Assembly (NCBI GenBank): GCA_002412775.1
Contig: DHVT01000026.1
Location: forward strand, 62,001 to 126,000
DNA from: Firmicutes bacterium UBA5201
GTDB taxonomy: Bacteria > Bacillota > Clostridia > Peptostreptococcales > Acidaminobacteraceae
DNA length: 64,000 bases
Direction of reading: 5' to 3'
Position numbers and translations under genes: made by a program. Shown one piece after another: positions 51,827 through 60,127 of the stretch; the stretch's first letter is position 1; each line of letters starts with the position of its first letter. The notes below the pieces were generated by a model that did no database searches, was not told the origin of the DNA, and saw only the letters and a list, made by a program, of their open reading frames with translations.

Positions 51827-52987
51827 CTATGTTAAATTTACATAAAATTCATCAAATGCTGTTTGGGTGATCCCGAGTTCGTGCAGGACATCCCGATTGA
51901 TGAAATTGTCGTATTTGGTGTAGTCCATCGCTTTCCACGCATAATAGTTGGCAACATGTACCGCCATGACCAACTCTTTGTTGATAATGTCGGGACTGAG
52001 AGGGTCATGATGCATCAACGCCGCCTCGATCATAGGATAAGGCAGACCCCAGAGATCGAGCAGATACCCTCCGAGCTCTTCATGTGAAAAGCCTATGATT
52101 CGTTTTTCAGTCTCTACAAAACATAGCTTCTTGTCGCTGCTCACCAATTTGACGACTTCGTCGAATGCCTTCGGGAAATTGCTCATTAGGACAACGCTTC
52201 CAATATCATGCAAAAGTCCGATCGAGGCTATGTTGGTGTTGAGCTTCTTGCCAAGCAACTCCAGATACATCGCGCCAAGAATCTTGTTGGTCAATCCGAC
52301 GTGTTGCCAGTGAATATCCCTGATTTTGGGATCAAGACCGTCATTTCCAAAGACGGCATTGCTGAGTATGATGTGCTTGACATTGACCAGTCCGATATAC
52401 ATGATGGCTTGTCTTATGGAGCCAGTTTTGGCGTTATAAAAGGCGGTGTTCGCCAGTTTGAGTATGTTGGACGTTATGGCGGGATCGCTTTCGAGTTTTT
52501 CCGCTATGTCCTCCACTGATGCGTTGTTGCGAATCATGTGTGAAAGATTGAAATAAACATCAGGAAGTGTCGGTATGTTTTTCATAGTGGACATCAAGCT
52601 CAAAAGTTCCTTGTTTTTCACTTTTCCTTCTATTTCAAATACTTTTGAGATCAACTGCCATATCTCACCCGATGAATGGGCTTTGTTGCAATTGAGTTGG
52701 GAGATGCCTTCAAAAGCGGGCATATGATTTTCACTGGTGGTTTTGAGATCTGTCACACTCATACGGATCACGCCGGGAAATTCGGATTGGATTCTCTCGA
52801 TCAGACTCTCATTGAAATTGCCTATTGAAACATCGACGACCACAAGATCTGTTTCTTCCATTTTGAGGCAATTCATGGCCAAGTTCTCGTCATCTCTTGT
52901 AATGAGTCTATATTGATTCTCATCCATTCTCTTTGTGAAATAGTCTGTAAAAACTTCATCCTTTGATACAAGCAAAATTGTTTTCAT
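51827..52987 (-). CDS. HDOD-domain signalling protein with REC-like N-terminus
   Basis: About 386 residues. The N-terminal 120 resemble a receiver fold (ILLVSKDEVFTDYF, VVVDVSIGNF) and the rest is an HDOD domain (about 140-340) with IPTLPDVYFNLSHMI, ITSNILKLANTAFYN and LLHDIGSVVLMSNFP. HDOD proteins integrate signals and typically regulate c-di-GMP or motility circuits without hydrolase activity. The start at 52987 has GGGAG upstream. Its stop abuts the left end of the TnpB element, so a few C-terminal codons may derive from the insertion. Confidence 0.83.
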   Translation of the reverse strand: MKTILLVSKDEVFTDYFTKRMDENQYRLITRDDENLAMNCLKMEETDLVVVDVSIGNFNESLIERIQSEFPGVIRMSVTDLKTTSENHMPAFEGISQLNCNKAHSSGEIWQLISKVFEIEGKVKNKELLSLMSTMKNIPTLPDVYFNLSHMIRNNASVEDIAEKLESDPAITSNILKLANTAFYNAKTGSIRQAIMYIGLVNVKHIILSNAVFGNDGLDPKIRDIHWQHVGLTNKILGAMYLELLGKKLNTNIASIGLLHDIGSVVLMSNFPKAFDEVVKLVSSDKKLCFVETEKRIIGFSHEELGGYLLDLWGLPYPMIEAALMHHDPLSPDIINKELVMAVHVANYYAWKAMDYTKYDNFINRDVLHELGITQTAFDEFYVNLT

Positions 52988-53084
52988 ACTTTTCTCCCTT
53001 TTATTAAAGGCGATGACATTGATGGTCATCTTCTATATACCCTGACATTTCTTACAAACACAATAAAATACATCAATTCTTGAC

Positions 53085-53114
53085 TTGAAATGACCCCTTT
53101 TTTTATGTTAAAAT
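53085..53114 (+). promoter_or_regulatory. Promoter of a candidate small RNA
   Basis: TTGAAA (53085-53090), an 18-bp spacer and an extended -10 TGT-TAAAAT (53106-53114) form a strong sigma-A promoter. Transcription would start about 53121 in a region without a protein gene. Confidence 0.65.
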
Positions 53115-53120
53115 GAATAC

Positions 53121-53250
53121 CAATGACAGGCAATGGTTTTCAAGTCGCAAACTGTACCTCCCTCTGAGAAATCCCTATGTTACAGTTTGCCATTGTTGAC
53201 GATTGCAATTTCATTCCTTATACTAGAGTCCCAACTCTAGTATTTTTTTT
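53121..53250 (+). ncRNA. Candidate structured small RNA (about 130 nt)
   Basis: Between a strong promoter and a perfect terminator lies a well-folded sequence. GCAAACTGTA (53147-53156) pairs perfectly with TACAGTTTGC (53181-53190). CAATG (53131-53135) pairs with CATTG (53191-53195) and CAAT (53121-53124) with ATTG (53202-53205), leaving an asymmetric bubble on the 5' side. The terminator is TACTAGAGT / ACTCTAGTA (53221-53242) followed by eight Ts. The bubble-and-long-stem layout recalls 6S RNA, but no family match can be claimed. Confidence 0.5.
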
Positions 53251-53289
53251 ATTTTTGTCGGTCTCCATCATGTGAAATCATTAACTTAA

Positions 53290-53318
53290 TTGAAAGTTGT
53301 TTTCAATTGCGCTATAAT
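53290..53318 (+). promoter_or_regulatory. Promoter of ccdA-tlpA
   Basis: TTGAAA (53290-53295), 17-bp spacer and consensus TATAAT (53313-53318), 31 bp before the ccdA ATG. Confidence 0.8.
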
Positions 53319-53349
53319 GAACGAAAAGTTTAGAATAAAGAGGTATTTT

Positions 53350-54057
53350 ATGTTTTTACAGGTTAATTATTGGACAGCGTTCTCAGCCGGCATCCTATCT
53401 TTTTTTTCGCCGTGTCTCTTGCCACTCGTACCAGCGTATATCATGTATCTGACTGGATCATTTGACAATGCCGACATAGCACAGAAAAGAAAACATGCCA
53501 TTATTCAGACTCTAGGCTTCATTATCGGATTCACTATAGTTTTCATGATTCTCGGAATTTCAGCCAGTGCTCTGGGACAGGTTTTTGCCAGAAACAAAAT
53601 GTTGTTATCTAGGATCAGCGGTCTTGTGATCATGTTTTTCGGACTCTACATGGCCGGTTTGATCAAAATTCCTTTTCTCACCAAGGATTACAGAAAAGCG
53701 AAAGCCAGAACCAATGTGACGTTCTTGTCGGCAATAGGTATTGGTATGGCTTTTGCATTTGGTTGGACCCCATGTTTCGGTCCTATACTGGGTGCGATAT
53801 TGGCTTCAACCGCGGCGATGAGTCAAAATGTCGGTGATGGCGTCAAATTGTTGTTCGTATACTCCATGGGCATGGCCGTACCATTTTTGCTGACAACTTT
53901 ATTCCTCGATTTTTTCGATCGACATGTTGCCGCATTAAGCAAACATTCCAAAAAACTCAATCTCATCGCAGGATTGTTTATGTTCATCTTGGGTCTGTTG
54001 ATTTTTATGAACAAGATGAATATCGTATCCAATTTTCTATTGAAACTATTTAATTGA
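53350..54057 (+). CDS. ccdA: Cytochrome c biogenesis protein CcdA-like (thiol transporter)
   Basis: About 235 residues with six membrane helices. Paired cysteines in FFSPCLLPLVPAYI and GWTPCFGPILGAIL are the CcdA/DsbD thiol signature. It moves reducing equivalents from cytosolic thioredoxin to extracytoplasmic partners. The start at 53350 fits AAAGAGGT. The TlpA-like gene 24 bp downstream is its likely partner. Confidence 0.9.
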   Translation: MFLQVNYWTAFSAGILSFFSPCLLPLVPAYIMYLTGSFDNADIAQKRKHAIIQTLGFIIGFTIVFMILGISASALGQVFARNKMLLSRISGLVIMFFGLYMAGLIKIPFLTKDYRKAKARTNVTFLSAIGIGMAFAFGWTPCFGPILGAILASTAAMSQNVGDGVKLLFVYSMGMAVPFLLTTLFLDFFDRHVAALSKHSKKLNLIAGLFMFILGLLIFMNKMNIVSNFLLKLFN

Positions 54058-54081
54058 ATCCATCTATAAGGAGACTTTCCC

Positions 54082-54690
54082 ATGAAAAATTTAATCCGAT
54101 CCCTTGCTTACTCAGCCATAATCGCCAGTGTATTGTTTGCCGCCTCAGCTTGTGGCTCATCAAAAGATGAAGTACCTGTGGCTGCTGATACTCCGGCGGT
54201 ACAGGAACAACCCTCAGAAACTGTTGCCGAGGATGAGTCAGACACTTCAGTCACCGACGCTTCTTATGAACCAATGATTTTGGATGATTTCAAATTGATG
54301 ACACTTGACGGTGAGGAAACTTCATTATATGCTTATGAAGGAAAGACCATATTGATCAATTTTTGGGCGACATGGTGCGGTTATTGCGTTCAGGAAATGC
54401 CTGTACTCGATGCTTTCAACGACCGTGACGATTTGGTCGTACTTGCCATCAGCGTTGGCGAAAATGAGAAGACCGTGCGTAAATATATTGAGGAAAATGG
54501 CTATTCCTTCGAAGTTTTCTTGGATGAAAGCGGAGAACTTGGTGGAAAATTTGGGGTTACAGGACTTCCTACCACCTTGTTTTTAGGCCCTGATTTTGAA
54601 TATTTCTATAGTTTCCCAGGAATGCTCACAGAGGAGACGTTGACTGAAATATTGACTGTCATAGAAGGCATTCGAGAAGATCGAAACTGA
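54082..54690 (+). CDS. Thioredoxin-like lipoprotein (TlpA/ResA family)
   Basis: A 202-residue lipoprotein (lipobox FAASAC, Cys24) with an acidic linker and a thioredoxin domain (about 70-195). The active site WCGYC lies in NFWATWCGYCVQEMP, and cis-Pro is in GLPTTLF. It accepts electrons from CcdA and reduces extracytoplasmic disulfides. AAGGAG precedes the ATG. Confidence 0.9.
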   Translation: MKNLIRSLAYSAIIASVLFAASACGSSKDEVPVAADTPAVQEQPSETVAEDESDTSVTDASYEPMILDDFKLMTLDGEETSLYAYEGKTILINFWATWCGYCVQEMPVLDAFNDRDDLVVLAISVGENEKTVRKYIEENGYSFEVFLDESGELGGKFGVTGLPTTLFLGPDFEYFYSFPGMLTEETLTEILTVIEGIREDRN

Positions 54691-54712
54691 CAAACAACAA
54701 GGGGGAACTCAA

Positions 54713-55744
54713 ATGATCAACGTCAATAAGGAATACTTTTATGACACTCTCAAAACACTGCTCATGACCGACAGTCCGAGTGGTTTCACCATGACTATCA
54801 TGGAACAGATCAAAACGTGGACTGAAGCTCTCGGATACCATTATGACACCACACAAAAAGGAACGGCGGTCATTACCATCGAAGGCGAAGACAACACAAA
54901 AACAGTCGGCCTCTCCGCTCATGTCGATACACTTGGCGCCATGGTCAGAAGCGTCTCAGCCACTGGGCTTTTAAAGTTTTCGTTGGTGGGTGGACCCATC
55001 GTGCCTACGCTCGACAGTGAATACTGTAGGATCCACACGCGTGAGGGCAAAGTGTACACCGGAACATTTCTGAGCACTTCCCCCTCATCCCATGTACATA
55101 AGGATGCCGCAAGTCTTCAAAGGACACCGGATACAATGGAAATCCGTTTGGACGAAAATGTAAACAACAAACAGGATGTCCTCGATTTGGGAATTTCCGT
55201 TGGAGATTTTGTTTGCATTGACCCGAAAACCACAATCATCAACGATTTCGTCAAATCTAGATTTATTGATGACAAAGGGTCTGTAGCATGTATTTTCGGT
55301 GTGATGGAATACCTGTCCACCAGTAGCATCAAACCTAAATATCAAACCAAAATTGTAATATCGGCATATGAGGAAGTCGGTCACGGCGCTTCCTATCTTC
55401 CCGGTGACATCACTGAAATGTTGGCGGTGGATATGGGCTGTATTGGCGATGACCTCACCTGCACTGAATACGATGTCTCCATTTGCGCCAAGGATTCAAG
55501 CGGTCCCTATGATTACCATATGACCTCAAAACTGATTGAGCTCTCCAAACTCCACGGCCTTAAGTTCGCTGTGGATATTTACCCGTTCTATGGCTCGGAT
55601 GTCAGTGCTGCACTAAGGGCCGGCAACAATATCAAAGGCGCCCTGGTAGGGCCTGGTGTCCATGCATCCCATGGTATGGAGCGCACGCATTACTCCGCTC
55701 TTGAGAACACAATGAAATTGGTTTATTTATATCTTACCGCATGA
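54713..55744 (+). CDS. M42-family aminopeptidase
   Basis: A 343-residue M42 peptidase. Metal ligands and catalytic residues appear as SAHVDTLGAM, DDKGSVACIFGVMEYL and YEEVGHGAS, then VDMGCIGDD and GVHASHGMERTH. These cytosolic, usually dodecameric tetrahedral aminopeptidases process short peptides. It starts 22 bp after the TlpA gene and ends before a T-rich terminator. Confidence 0.92.
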   Translation: MINVNKEYFYDTLKTLLMTDSPSGFTMTIMEQIKTWTEALGYHYDTTQKGTAVITIEGEDNTKTVGLSAHVDTLGAMVRSVSATGLLKFSLVGGPIVPTLDSEYCRIHTREGKVYTGTFLSTSPSSHVHKDAASLQRTPDTMEIRLDENVNNKQDVLDLGISVGDFVCIDPKTTIINDFVKSRFIDDKGSVACIFGVMEYLSTSSIKPKYQTKIVISAYEEVGHGASYLPGDITEMLAVDMGCIGDDLTCTEYDVSICAKDSSGPYDYHMTSKLIELSKLHGLKFAVDIYPFYGSDVSAALRAGNNIKGALVGPGVHASHGMERTHYSALENTMKLVYLYLTA

Positions 55745-55753
55745 CGATATGAG

Positions 55754-55785
55754 CAGATTTCCACATTGGGAGTCTGTTTTTTTTT
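55754..55785 (+). terminator. Terminator of the M42 peptidase gene
   Basis: CAGATTTCC and GGGAGTCTG pair with G-T wobbles around ACATT, followed by nine Ts. Confidence 0.7.
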
Positions 55786-55842
55786 ATACAATCTTTTTCT
55801 AAATTGGTTTTAGCAATATAACATTAGGGTAAAAGTACTAAA

Positions 55843-55899
55843 ATGCGAAAGGAGATGATTCTATCAAAAAGCAAATCTATTATTTTCAATTGGTTATGA
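55843..55899 (+). CDS. Possible leader ORF overlapping mnhE
   Basis: An 18-codon frame from ATG 55843 to TGA 55897-55899 overlaps the mnhE ATG at 55896 (ATGA). No clear ribosome binding site precedes it, and its product is not recognised. It may exist only by chance; it is recorded because the mnhE start is anomalous. Confidence 0.25.
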   Translation: MRKEMILSKSKSIIFNWL

Positions 55900-56351
55900 T
55901 CTTCACCATCTTTTGGATTGTCCTTTTCGAACGTGCAACGCCGTTCATCTTGTTCACTGCGCCTCTGATTTCCATATTTTCAATCAAAATTTCTGAAAAA
56001 TTCCTATTGAAGGACAGTTTCTATGAACTCTATTATTTCAATATCTTTTGGCTGATCAAATACAGTTTCTATCTGATCATTGAAATTTACAAATCCGGTT
56101 TGTCCATTATTCCAAATATTATATCCGGCCATTCCAATCCGGATATAGTGGAAATCTATACCGATTTGGACTCCAATCTGCAAGTGGCGCTACTCGCCAA
56201 TTCCATTACGTTGACTCCTGGTACCATTACCATGGATGTTCATGGTCAACGTCTTAAGGTCCTTTGGATGGATCCCAAAACGAAAAACGTCACTATGGCG
56301 GGTATAATGATCAAAGGTCGTCTTGAAAAATTGCTGAAGGAGGTTCTATGA
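55890..56351 (+). CDS. mnhE: Mrp/Mbh-type antiporter subunit E (MnhE)
   Basis: A 153-residue membrane protein as annotated from TTG 55890; family members usually start with about 8 more charged residues before the first helix. The frame continues to an ATC at 55863, 8 bp from a good AAAGGAG site, reading KKQIYYFQ. An ATC start, or a mutated ATG, may therefore be the real start. The C-terminal domain with DIVEIYTDLDSNLQVALLANSITLTPG is the MnhE hallmark. First gene of an eight-gene operon. Confidence 0.82.
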   Translation: MVMIFTIFWIVLFERATPFILFTAPLISIFSIKISEKFLLKDSFYELYYFNIFWLIKYSFYLIIEIYKSGLSIIPNIISGHSNPDIVEIYTDLDSNLQVALLANSITLTPGTITMDVHGQRLKVLWMDPKTKNVTMAGIMIKGRLEKLLKEVL

Positions 56352-56599
56352 CTTTTGCAGTGTTCGCTTTAATCATTTTTTCATTGCTTAGTGCCTTTAG
56401 GGTTTTGATCGGCCCTACCCTTTGGGATCGACTTCTTGGCCTCAATCTGGTCACATCAAAACTCATAGTCCTCATCATTTTGATGGCTTGTCTGAGAGAA
56501 GAAAGCTTCTTGCTCGATATGGCATTGGTCTACGCGCTGCTCAGCTTTATCGGAATAATATTCATCTCGATATACATTCAAAGAAAGGGGCGATTCTGA
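56348..56599 (+). CDS. mnhF: Mrp/Mbh-type antiporter subunit F
   Basis: An 83-residue three-helix protein with the FRVLIGPTLWDRLLGLNL motif, the MnhF/PhaF signature. It overlaps mnhE and mnhG (ATGA). Confidence 0.9.
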   Translation: MTFAVFALIIFSLLSAFRVLIGPTLWDRLLGLNLVTSKLIVLIILMACLREESFLLDMALVYALLSFIGIIFISIYIQRKGRF

Positions 56600-56892
56600 T
56601 GAGAGATCTCATAAGCGGTATCATCATATTCATAGGCATTTCATTTGTTGGACTCGGGATCATCGGCATCTATCGTTTCAACAATTTCTATTCCAGGGCT
56701 TTGGTTGCTTCAAAAGTAGATACTGTCGGCTATATCACCATTATTCTTGGTGTTATGATTCGACATGGTTTTTCATATTTCACAATGAAAGTGTTTTTCA
56801 TTTTATTGATCACGCTCATAATCAATCCTTTGATCACGCACTCTGTAGTAAGGTCCGCTTTTATCAGCGGTTATAAACTGAGAAAGGAGTAA
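56599..56892 (+). CDS. mnhG: Mrp/Mbh-type antiporter subunit G
   Basis: About 97 residues, three helices. GLGIIGIYRFNNFYSRALVA and ITHSVVRSAFISG match the MnhG family (GxxGxxRFpDxYxRxHA-type and ITxPxxAhaxxrAA-type motifs, here diverged). The start overlaps the mnhF stop. Confidence 0.88.
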   Translation: MRDLISGIIIFIGISFVGLGIIGIYRFNNFYSRALVASKVDTVGYITIILGVMIRHGFSYFTMKVFFILLITLIINPLITHSVVRSAFISGYKLRKE

Positions 56893-56894
56893 AC

Positions 56895-57449
56895 ATGCTT
56901 GAATTGACACTTCTGCTTCTGGTCGTTCTATCCATTGCAGCACTTCAGACGCGATCACTGCGAAATGCCGTGATTTATTTGGGTGTGTTTTCTCTGGCGA
57001 TTTCTTTTGTCTATCTGCTTTATCACGCGCCCGATGTGGCAATAGCTGAAGCCGTTATCGGAAGCACGATCGCAACCATTCTTTATCTCGTCGCACTTCA
57101 AAAATATAAGATTTTCACCATTTATTATCGTTTGCAGGACTCTGAAGTTGAAGACACCCATTATTTTTCCAGATACAAACTTCAGTTGGTCAAGTCTCTT
57201 GAAAAATTCTGCACAAAGCAGGAACTTGAGGCTCAAATCATCTATTCATTGGAAGAGCTGGATGATATCCTGACGAAGCACCAATATGCCCTGATCATTG
57301 AGGAACATGAGGATTTCATTTCGATTTATGCCCACCATGAAAATTATATGCTCGACAAATTGGAGTTTTTTTTGGACAATGAGCCGGCTTTCATCAGGCC
57401 TTACCGAATTGTCAAAATGGAAGAGATTGAAGGAGAGGTGATGGAATGA
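56895..57449 (+). CDS. MbhD-like (DUF4040) antiporter subunit with C-terminal cytosolic domain
   Basis: A 184-residue protein. The first about 80 residues are three helices matching the DUF4040/MbhD part of MrpA, with APDVAIAEAVIGSTIATIL. The last about 100 residues are soluble, acidic and helical, and are not part of the usual subunit. GGAG precedes the ATG. It takes the place of the MrpA C-terminal region as a separate protein. Confidence 0.78.
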   Translation: MLELTLLLLVVLSIAALQTRSLRNAVIYLGVFSLAISFVYLLYHAPDVAIAEAVIGSTIATILYLVALQKYKIFTIYYRLQDSEVEDTHYFSRYKLQLVKSLEKFCTKQELEAQIIYSLEELDDILTKHQYALIIEEHEDFISIYAHHENYMLDKLEFFLDNEPAFIRPYRIVKMEEIEGEVME

Positions 57450-57715
57450 GACGAAAACTCATTACAGTTCTTTTGATTGCGGCTGGAACCTTGACCCTCT
57501 ATCATTCGCTTCAAATCGAGCCGCTGCAGACACTTCCGATGGCGGAATACTACATTGACAACAGCTATATTTTGACCGGTGCTTCCAATGTCGTCACTTC
57601 TGTCTATCTTTATTTCCGTTACTACGACACAATATTTGAGGCATTGATGCTGCTTTTCAGTATCATCGGTGTCATTTATATGTCTATTCACGAAGGGGAG
57701 GATTATAATGACTGA
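57446..57715 (+). CDS. MbhE-like antiporter subunit
   Basis: An 89-residue protein with two or three helices, matching the MbhE/MrpA-C-terminal family that precedes MnhB (TGASNVVTSVYLYFRYYDTI, then EALMLLFSIIGV). Start and end overlap its neighbours, as in a tightly coupled operon. Confidence 0.8.
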   Translation: MRRKLITVLLIAAGTLTLYHSLQIEPLQTLPMAEYYIDNSYILTGASNVVTSVYLYFRYYDTIFEALMLLFSIIGVIYMSIHEGEDYND

Positions 57716-58094
57716 GCACTCCACACTATTATCCAAAACACTCGGATTTGTATTCCCTTTCATTTTGATTTTTGGGATATATATGATCTCCAATGGTCAT
57801 GTCACTCCTGGTGGAGGGTTTCAAGGTGGTGCGGTATTGGCAGCAGTGTTCATCTGCAAATATCTCGTTATTCCACTTAAAGACATCAGTCTTTACAAGG
57901 TCCAGTGGGTCGAAAAACTGGCGCTCATATTCATCATATTATTGGCCATCGGTTTTATAGCAACGGGATTGAATGTGAGATTTGACTTTTTCACTCCTTA
58001 TTATATGATACTAATGAATATTTTGATCGGCCTTAAAGTCGCTTGCGGCATGACAATTATCTTTTATCGTTTTGTATACTATGAATCCAGGTGA
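57708..58094 (+). CDS. mnhB: Mrp/Mbh-type antiporter subunit B
   Basis: About 128 residues. The MnhB signature HVTPGGGFQGGAVLAA is intact. Four helices. The start at 57708 overlaps the previous gene. Confidence 0.92.
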   Translation: MTEHSTLLSKTLGFVFPFILIFGIYMISNGHVTPGGGFQGGAVLAAVFICKYLVIPLKDISLYKVQWVEKLALIFIILLAIGFIATGLNVRFDFFTPYYMILMNILIGLKVACGMTIIFYRFVYYESR

Positions 58095-58098
58095 GGCT

Positions 58099-58461
58099 AT
58101 GATCCAAAAAATCATTAATGGCGAAAACATAAGCATATTGTTGTTTTTTATTGGCGTCTATGGGGTTTGTGCCAGAAGGAACATATTCAAGACCATCATG
58201 GGACTTAGCATCATGCAAGCGGGATTGGTGCTCTTTTTCCTGTCGATTCATGCCATGGAAGGCGCTGTTCCACCTATTGGCAAGGACATCATGAATGCGG
58301 CGGTCGTATCCGACCCGGTTCCACAAGCATTGATGATCACAGCGGTTGTTGTTGGAATTTCAACCACAGCGGTCAGTTTGACCATGTTCATCTCTCTCTA
58401 CCATAAATATGGAACCACCAACTGGGTTAAAGTCAAAAAGAAGCGAGGTGAAATGGATTGA
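58099..58461 (+). CDS. mnhC: Mrp/Mbh-type antiporter subunit C
   Basis: About 120 residues, NuoK-like. VSDPVPQALMITAVVVGISTTAVSLTM, in shortened form, is the MnhC/NuoK hallmark. Start at 58099 with GGTGAGG 4 bp upstream is preferred to 58072/58081, which would overlap mnhB. Confidence 0.9.
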   Translation: MIQKIINGENISILLFFIGVYGVCARRNIFKTIMGLSIMQAGLVLFFLSIHAMEGAVPPIGKDIMNAAVVSDPVPQALMITAVVVGISTTAVSLTMFISLYHKYGTTNWVKVKKKRGEMD

Positions 58462-60062
58462 CACCACACTTACTCATGTTCATAATGTTTCCGATTACAA
58501 TCGGACTGCTTTTGTACATTCTAAAACATCGTTTGGTCAAGATTATTGCAGTAGCCACTGAAATACTCCTTTTTTCCATGAGTCTTTGGTATATCCTTAA
58601 CATTGGTGACCAATCGATCATGATGCTTCTTGTCAATGCGCCTTTGCCATATGGCATGGCACTAAGAATCGATCAGTTGTCTGCGACAATGCTGCTGCTC
58701 AATAATTTCCTGTTTCTATGTATGGTTGTCTATAGTTTGAAACGCCCTTACATGAACAGACTGTTCATATTCTTGTTTCTGAGCCTTCAAGGTATGATCA
58801 ACGCTCTTTTTCTATCCACGGACTTTTTCAATGTTTATATTTTAATCGAAGTGGCGACAATCGCCGTCAGTATTTTGATCATGTACAAGAAAGACAGCCA
58901 ATCCATGTATGACGGTATGATCTACCTGCTCGTGAACATGGTCGCAATGGGATTCTTTTTGCTCGGTATAGGCTTTCTATATAAGACATTCGGTGTCCTC
59001 GATTTTGTGACCATTGAAAGTATGATTCCCAATCTTGAGAATAAGAGGGTCATGTTGCTTCCATTCTCTCTCCTTATTACCGGTGTGAGTCTCAAAGCGG
59101 CCTTGATGCCGCTGTTCAGCTGGCTTCCGAAGGCCCACGGTACAGCAAGTGCGCCAGCGGTTGTATCCGCTATACTTTCAGGTATTTTTGTGAAGGTCGG
59201 CGTTTATCTGTTGATTCGTATGATGTCCATTTTCTCTGTCGCCATCGATCTGCAAAGTTTTTTTCTGGTCTTGGGATTTCTCACCGCACTTTCCGGTTTC
59301 ATGTTTGCGATGTCACAAACTGACATCAAACTGATTCTTGCCTATCATACGATTTCCCAAATTGGCCTGATTCTGATTGGAATCAGCGGAATGAGAGACC
59401 AGAACAATTTCGGGGGTGTTTATCACATTCTGAGTCACGGTGTGTTCAAATCACTGTTTTTCCTGGTCAGCGGGATTTTGGTTCAGCATTTCAAGACTAG
59501 AAAGATCAAAAATATGACTGGACTATGGCAGTCCTCAAAACTGGTTTCAATCGTATTGATGTTCGCGATCCTCAGCATAACAGGCGCCCCATTCTTCAGT
59601 GGCGGTTACTCCAAATATTTCATCACCTATGGGTATGATAACGCCGTGCTCAAATGGTTGTTCGTCATCATCAACGCAGGTACCATGGCCTCTTTCATCA
59701 AGTTCTTCAGGGTGATTTTCTCGAAGCCACTGGGCAAACCCGAAAAATTGAATGTCGACGTGAACCAGAAAGTTGTCATCATGACGATGGCAGCGGCTTG
59801 CTTTCTTTTGGGATTCGGAGGCGATCTGATCACAAATACCATTCATCACCAACCGTACACTTTTAACGCCTTGTCCCAAATCACCAAATTGCCCATCTAT
59901 CTCATCACATATCTTATGAGTTATATGGTTTTTCGGTACGTACTTGAGAACAGCAAGGCGCTCAAATTCATCAAAAGCATTGAACTCTCGTTCAACAGCA
60001 TCAATTTGGCCATAGTCAGCTTTTTCTTCGCGACCTTGGCTTACCTCACAATTACATTCTAA
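58458..60062 (+). CDS. mnhD: Mrp/Mbh-type antiporter subunit D (NuoM/N-like proton channel)
   Basis: A 534-residue, about 14-helix proton-conducting protein. The lysine- and glutamate-bearing motifs LIEVATIAVSIL, SLKAALMPLFSWLPKAHGTASAPAVVSAILSG (shown in part) and HILSHGVFKSLFFLVSG are characteristic. It starts at TTG 58458 with GAGGTG upstream, overlapping the mnhC stop. It is the only NuoL/M/N-like subunit in the operon. Confidence 0.92.
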   Translation: MTPHLLMFIMFPITIGLLLYILKHRLVKIIAVATEILLFSMSLWYILNIGDQSIMMLLVNAPLPYGMALRIDQLSATMLLLNNFLFLCMVVYSLKRPYMNRLFIFLFLSLQGMINALFLSTDFFNVYILIEVATIAVSILIMYKKDSQSMYDGMIYLLVNMVAMGFFLLGIGFLYKTFGVLDFVTIESMIPNLENKRVMLLPFSLLITGVSLKAALMPLFSWLPKAHGTASAPAVVSAILSGIFVKVGVYLLIRMMSIFSVAIDLQSFFLVLGFLTALSGFMFAMSQTDIKLILAYHTISQIGLILIGISGMRDQNNFGGVYHILSHGVFKSLFFLVSGILVQHFKTRKIKNMTGLWQSSKLVSIVLMFAILSITGAPFFSGGYSKYFITYGYDNAVLKWLFVIINAGTMASFIKFFRVIFSKPLGKPEKLNVDVNQKVVIMTMAAACFLLGFGGDLITNTIHHQPYTFNALSQITKLPIYLITYLMSYMVFRYVLENSKALKFIKSIELSFNSINLAIVSFFFATLAYLTITF

Positions 60063-60080
60063 AGCGCTAAGACATAGAAT

Positions 60081-60112
60081 AAGGGCCTCGCTGCATATAC
60101 AGCGAAGCCCTT
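60081..60112. terminator. Bidirectional terminator after the mnh operon
   Basis: AAGGGC-TCGCTG pairs with CAGCGA-GCCCTT (one internal mismatch) around CATATA, between convergent genes. Confidence 0.8.
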
Positions 60113-60127
60113 TATATATTTCCGATA

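Noticed and set aside
53123..53167. 14-codon ORF inside the candidate small RNA
   Set aside because: No ribosome binding site, and the codons coincide with paired stem sequence; a structured RNA explains it better.
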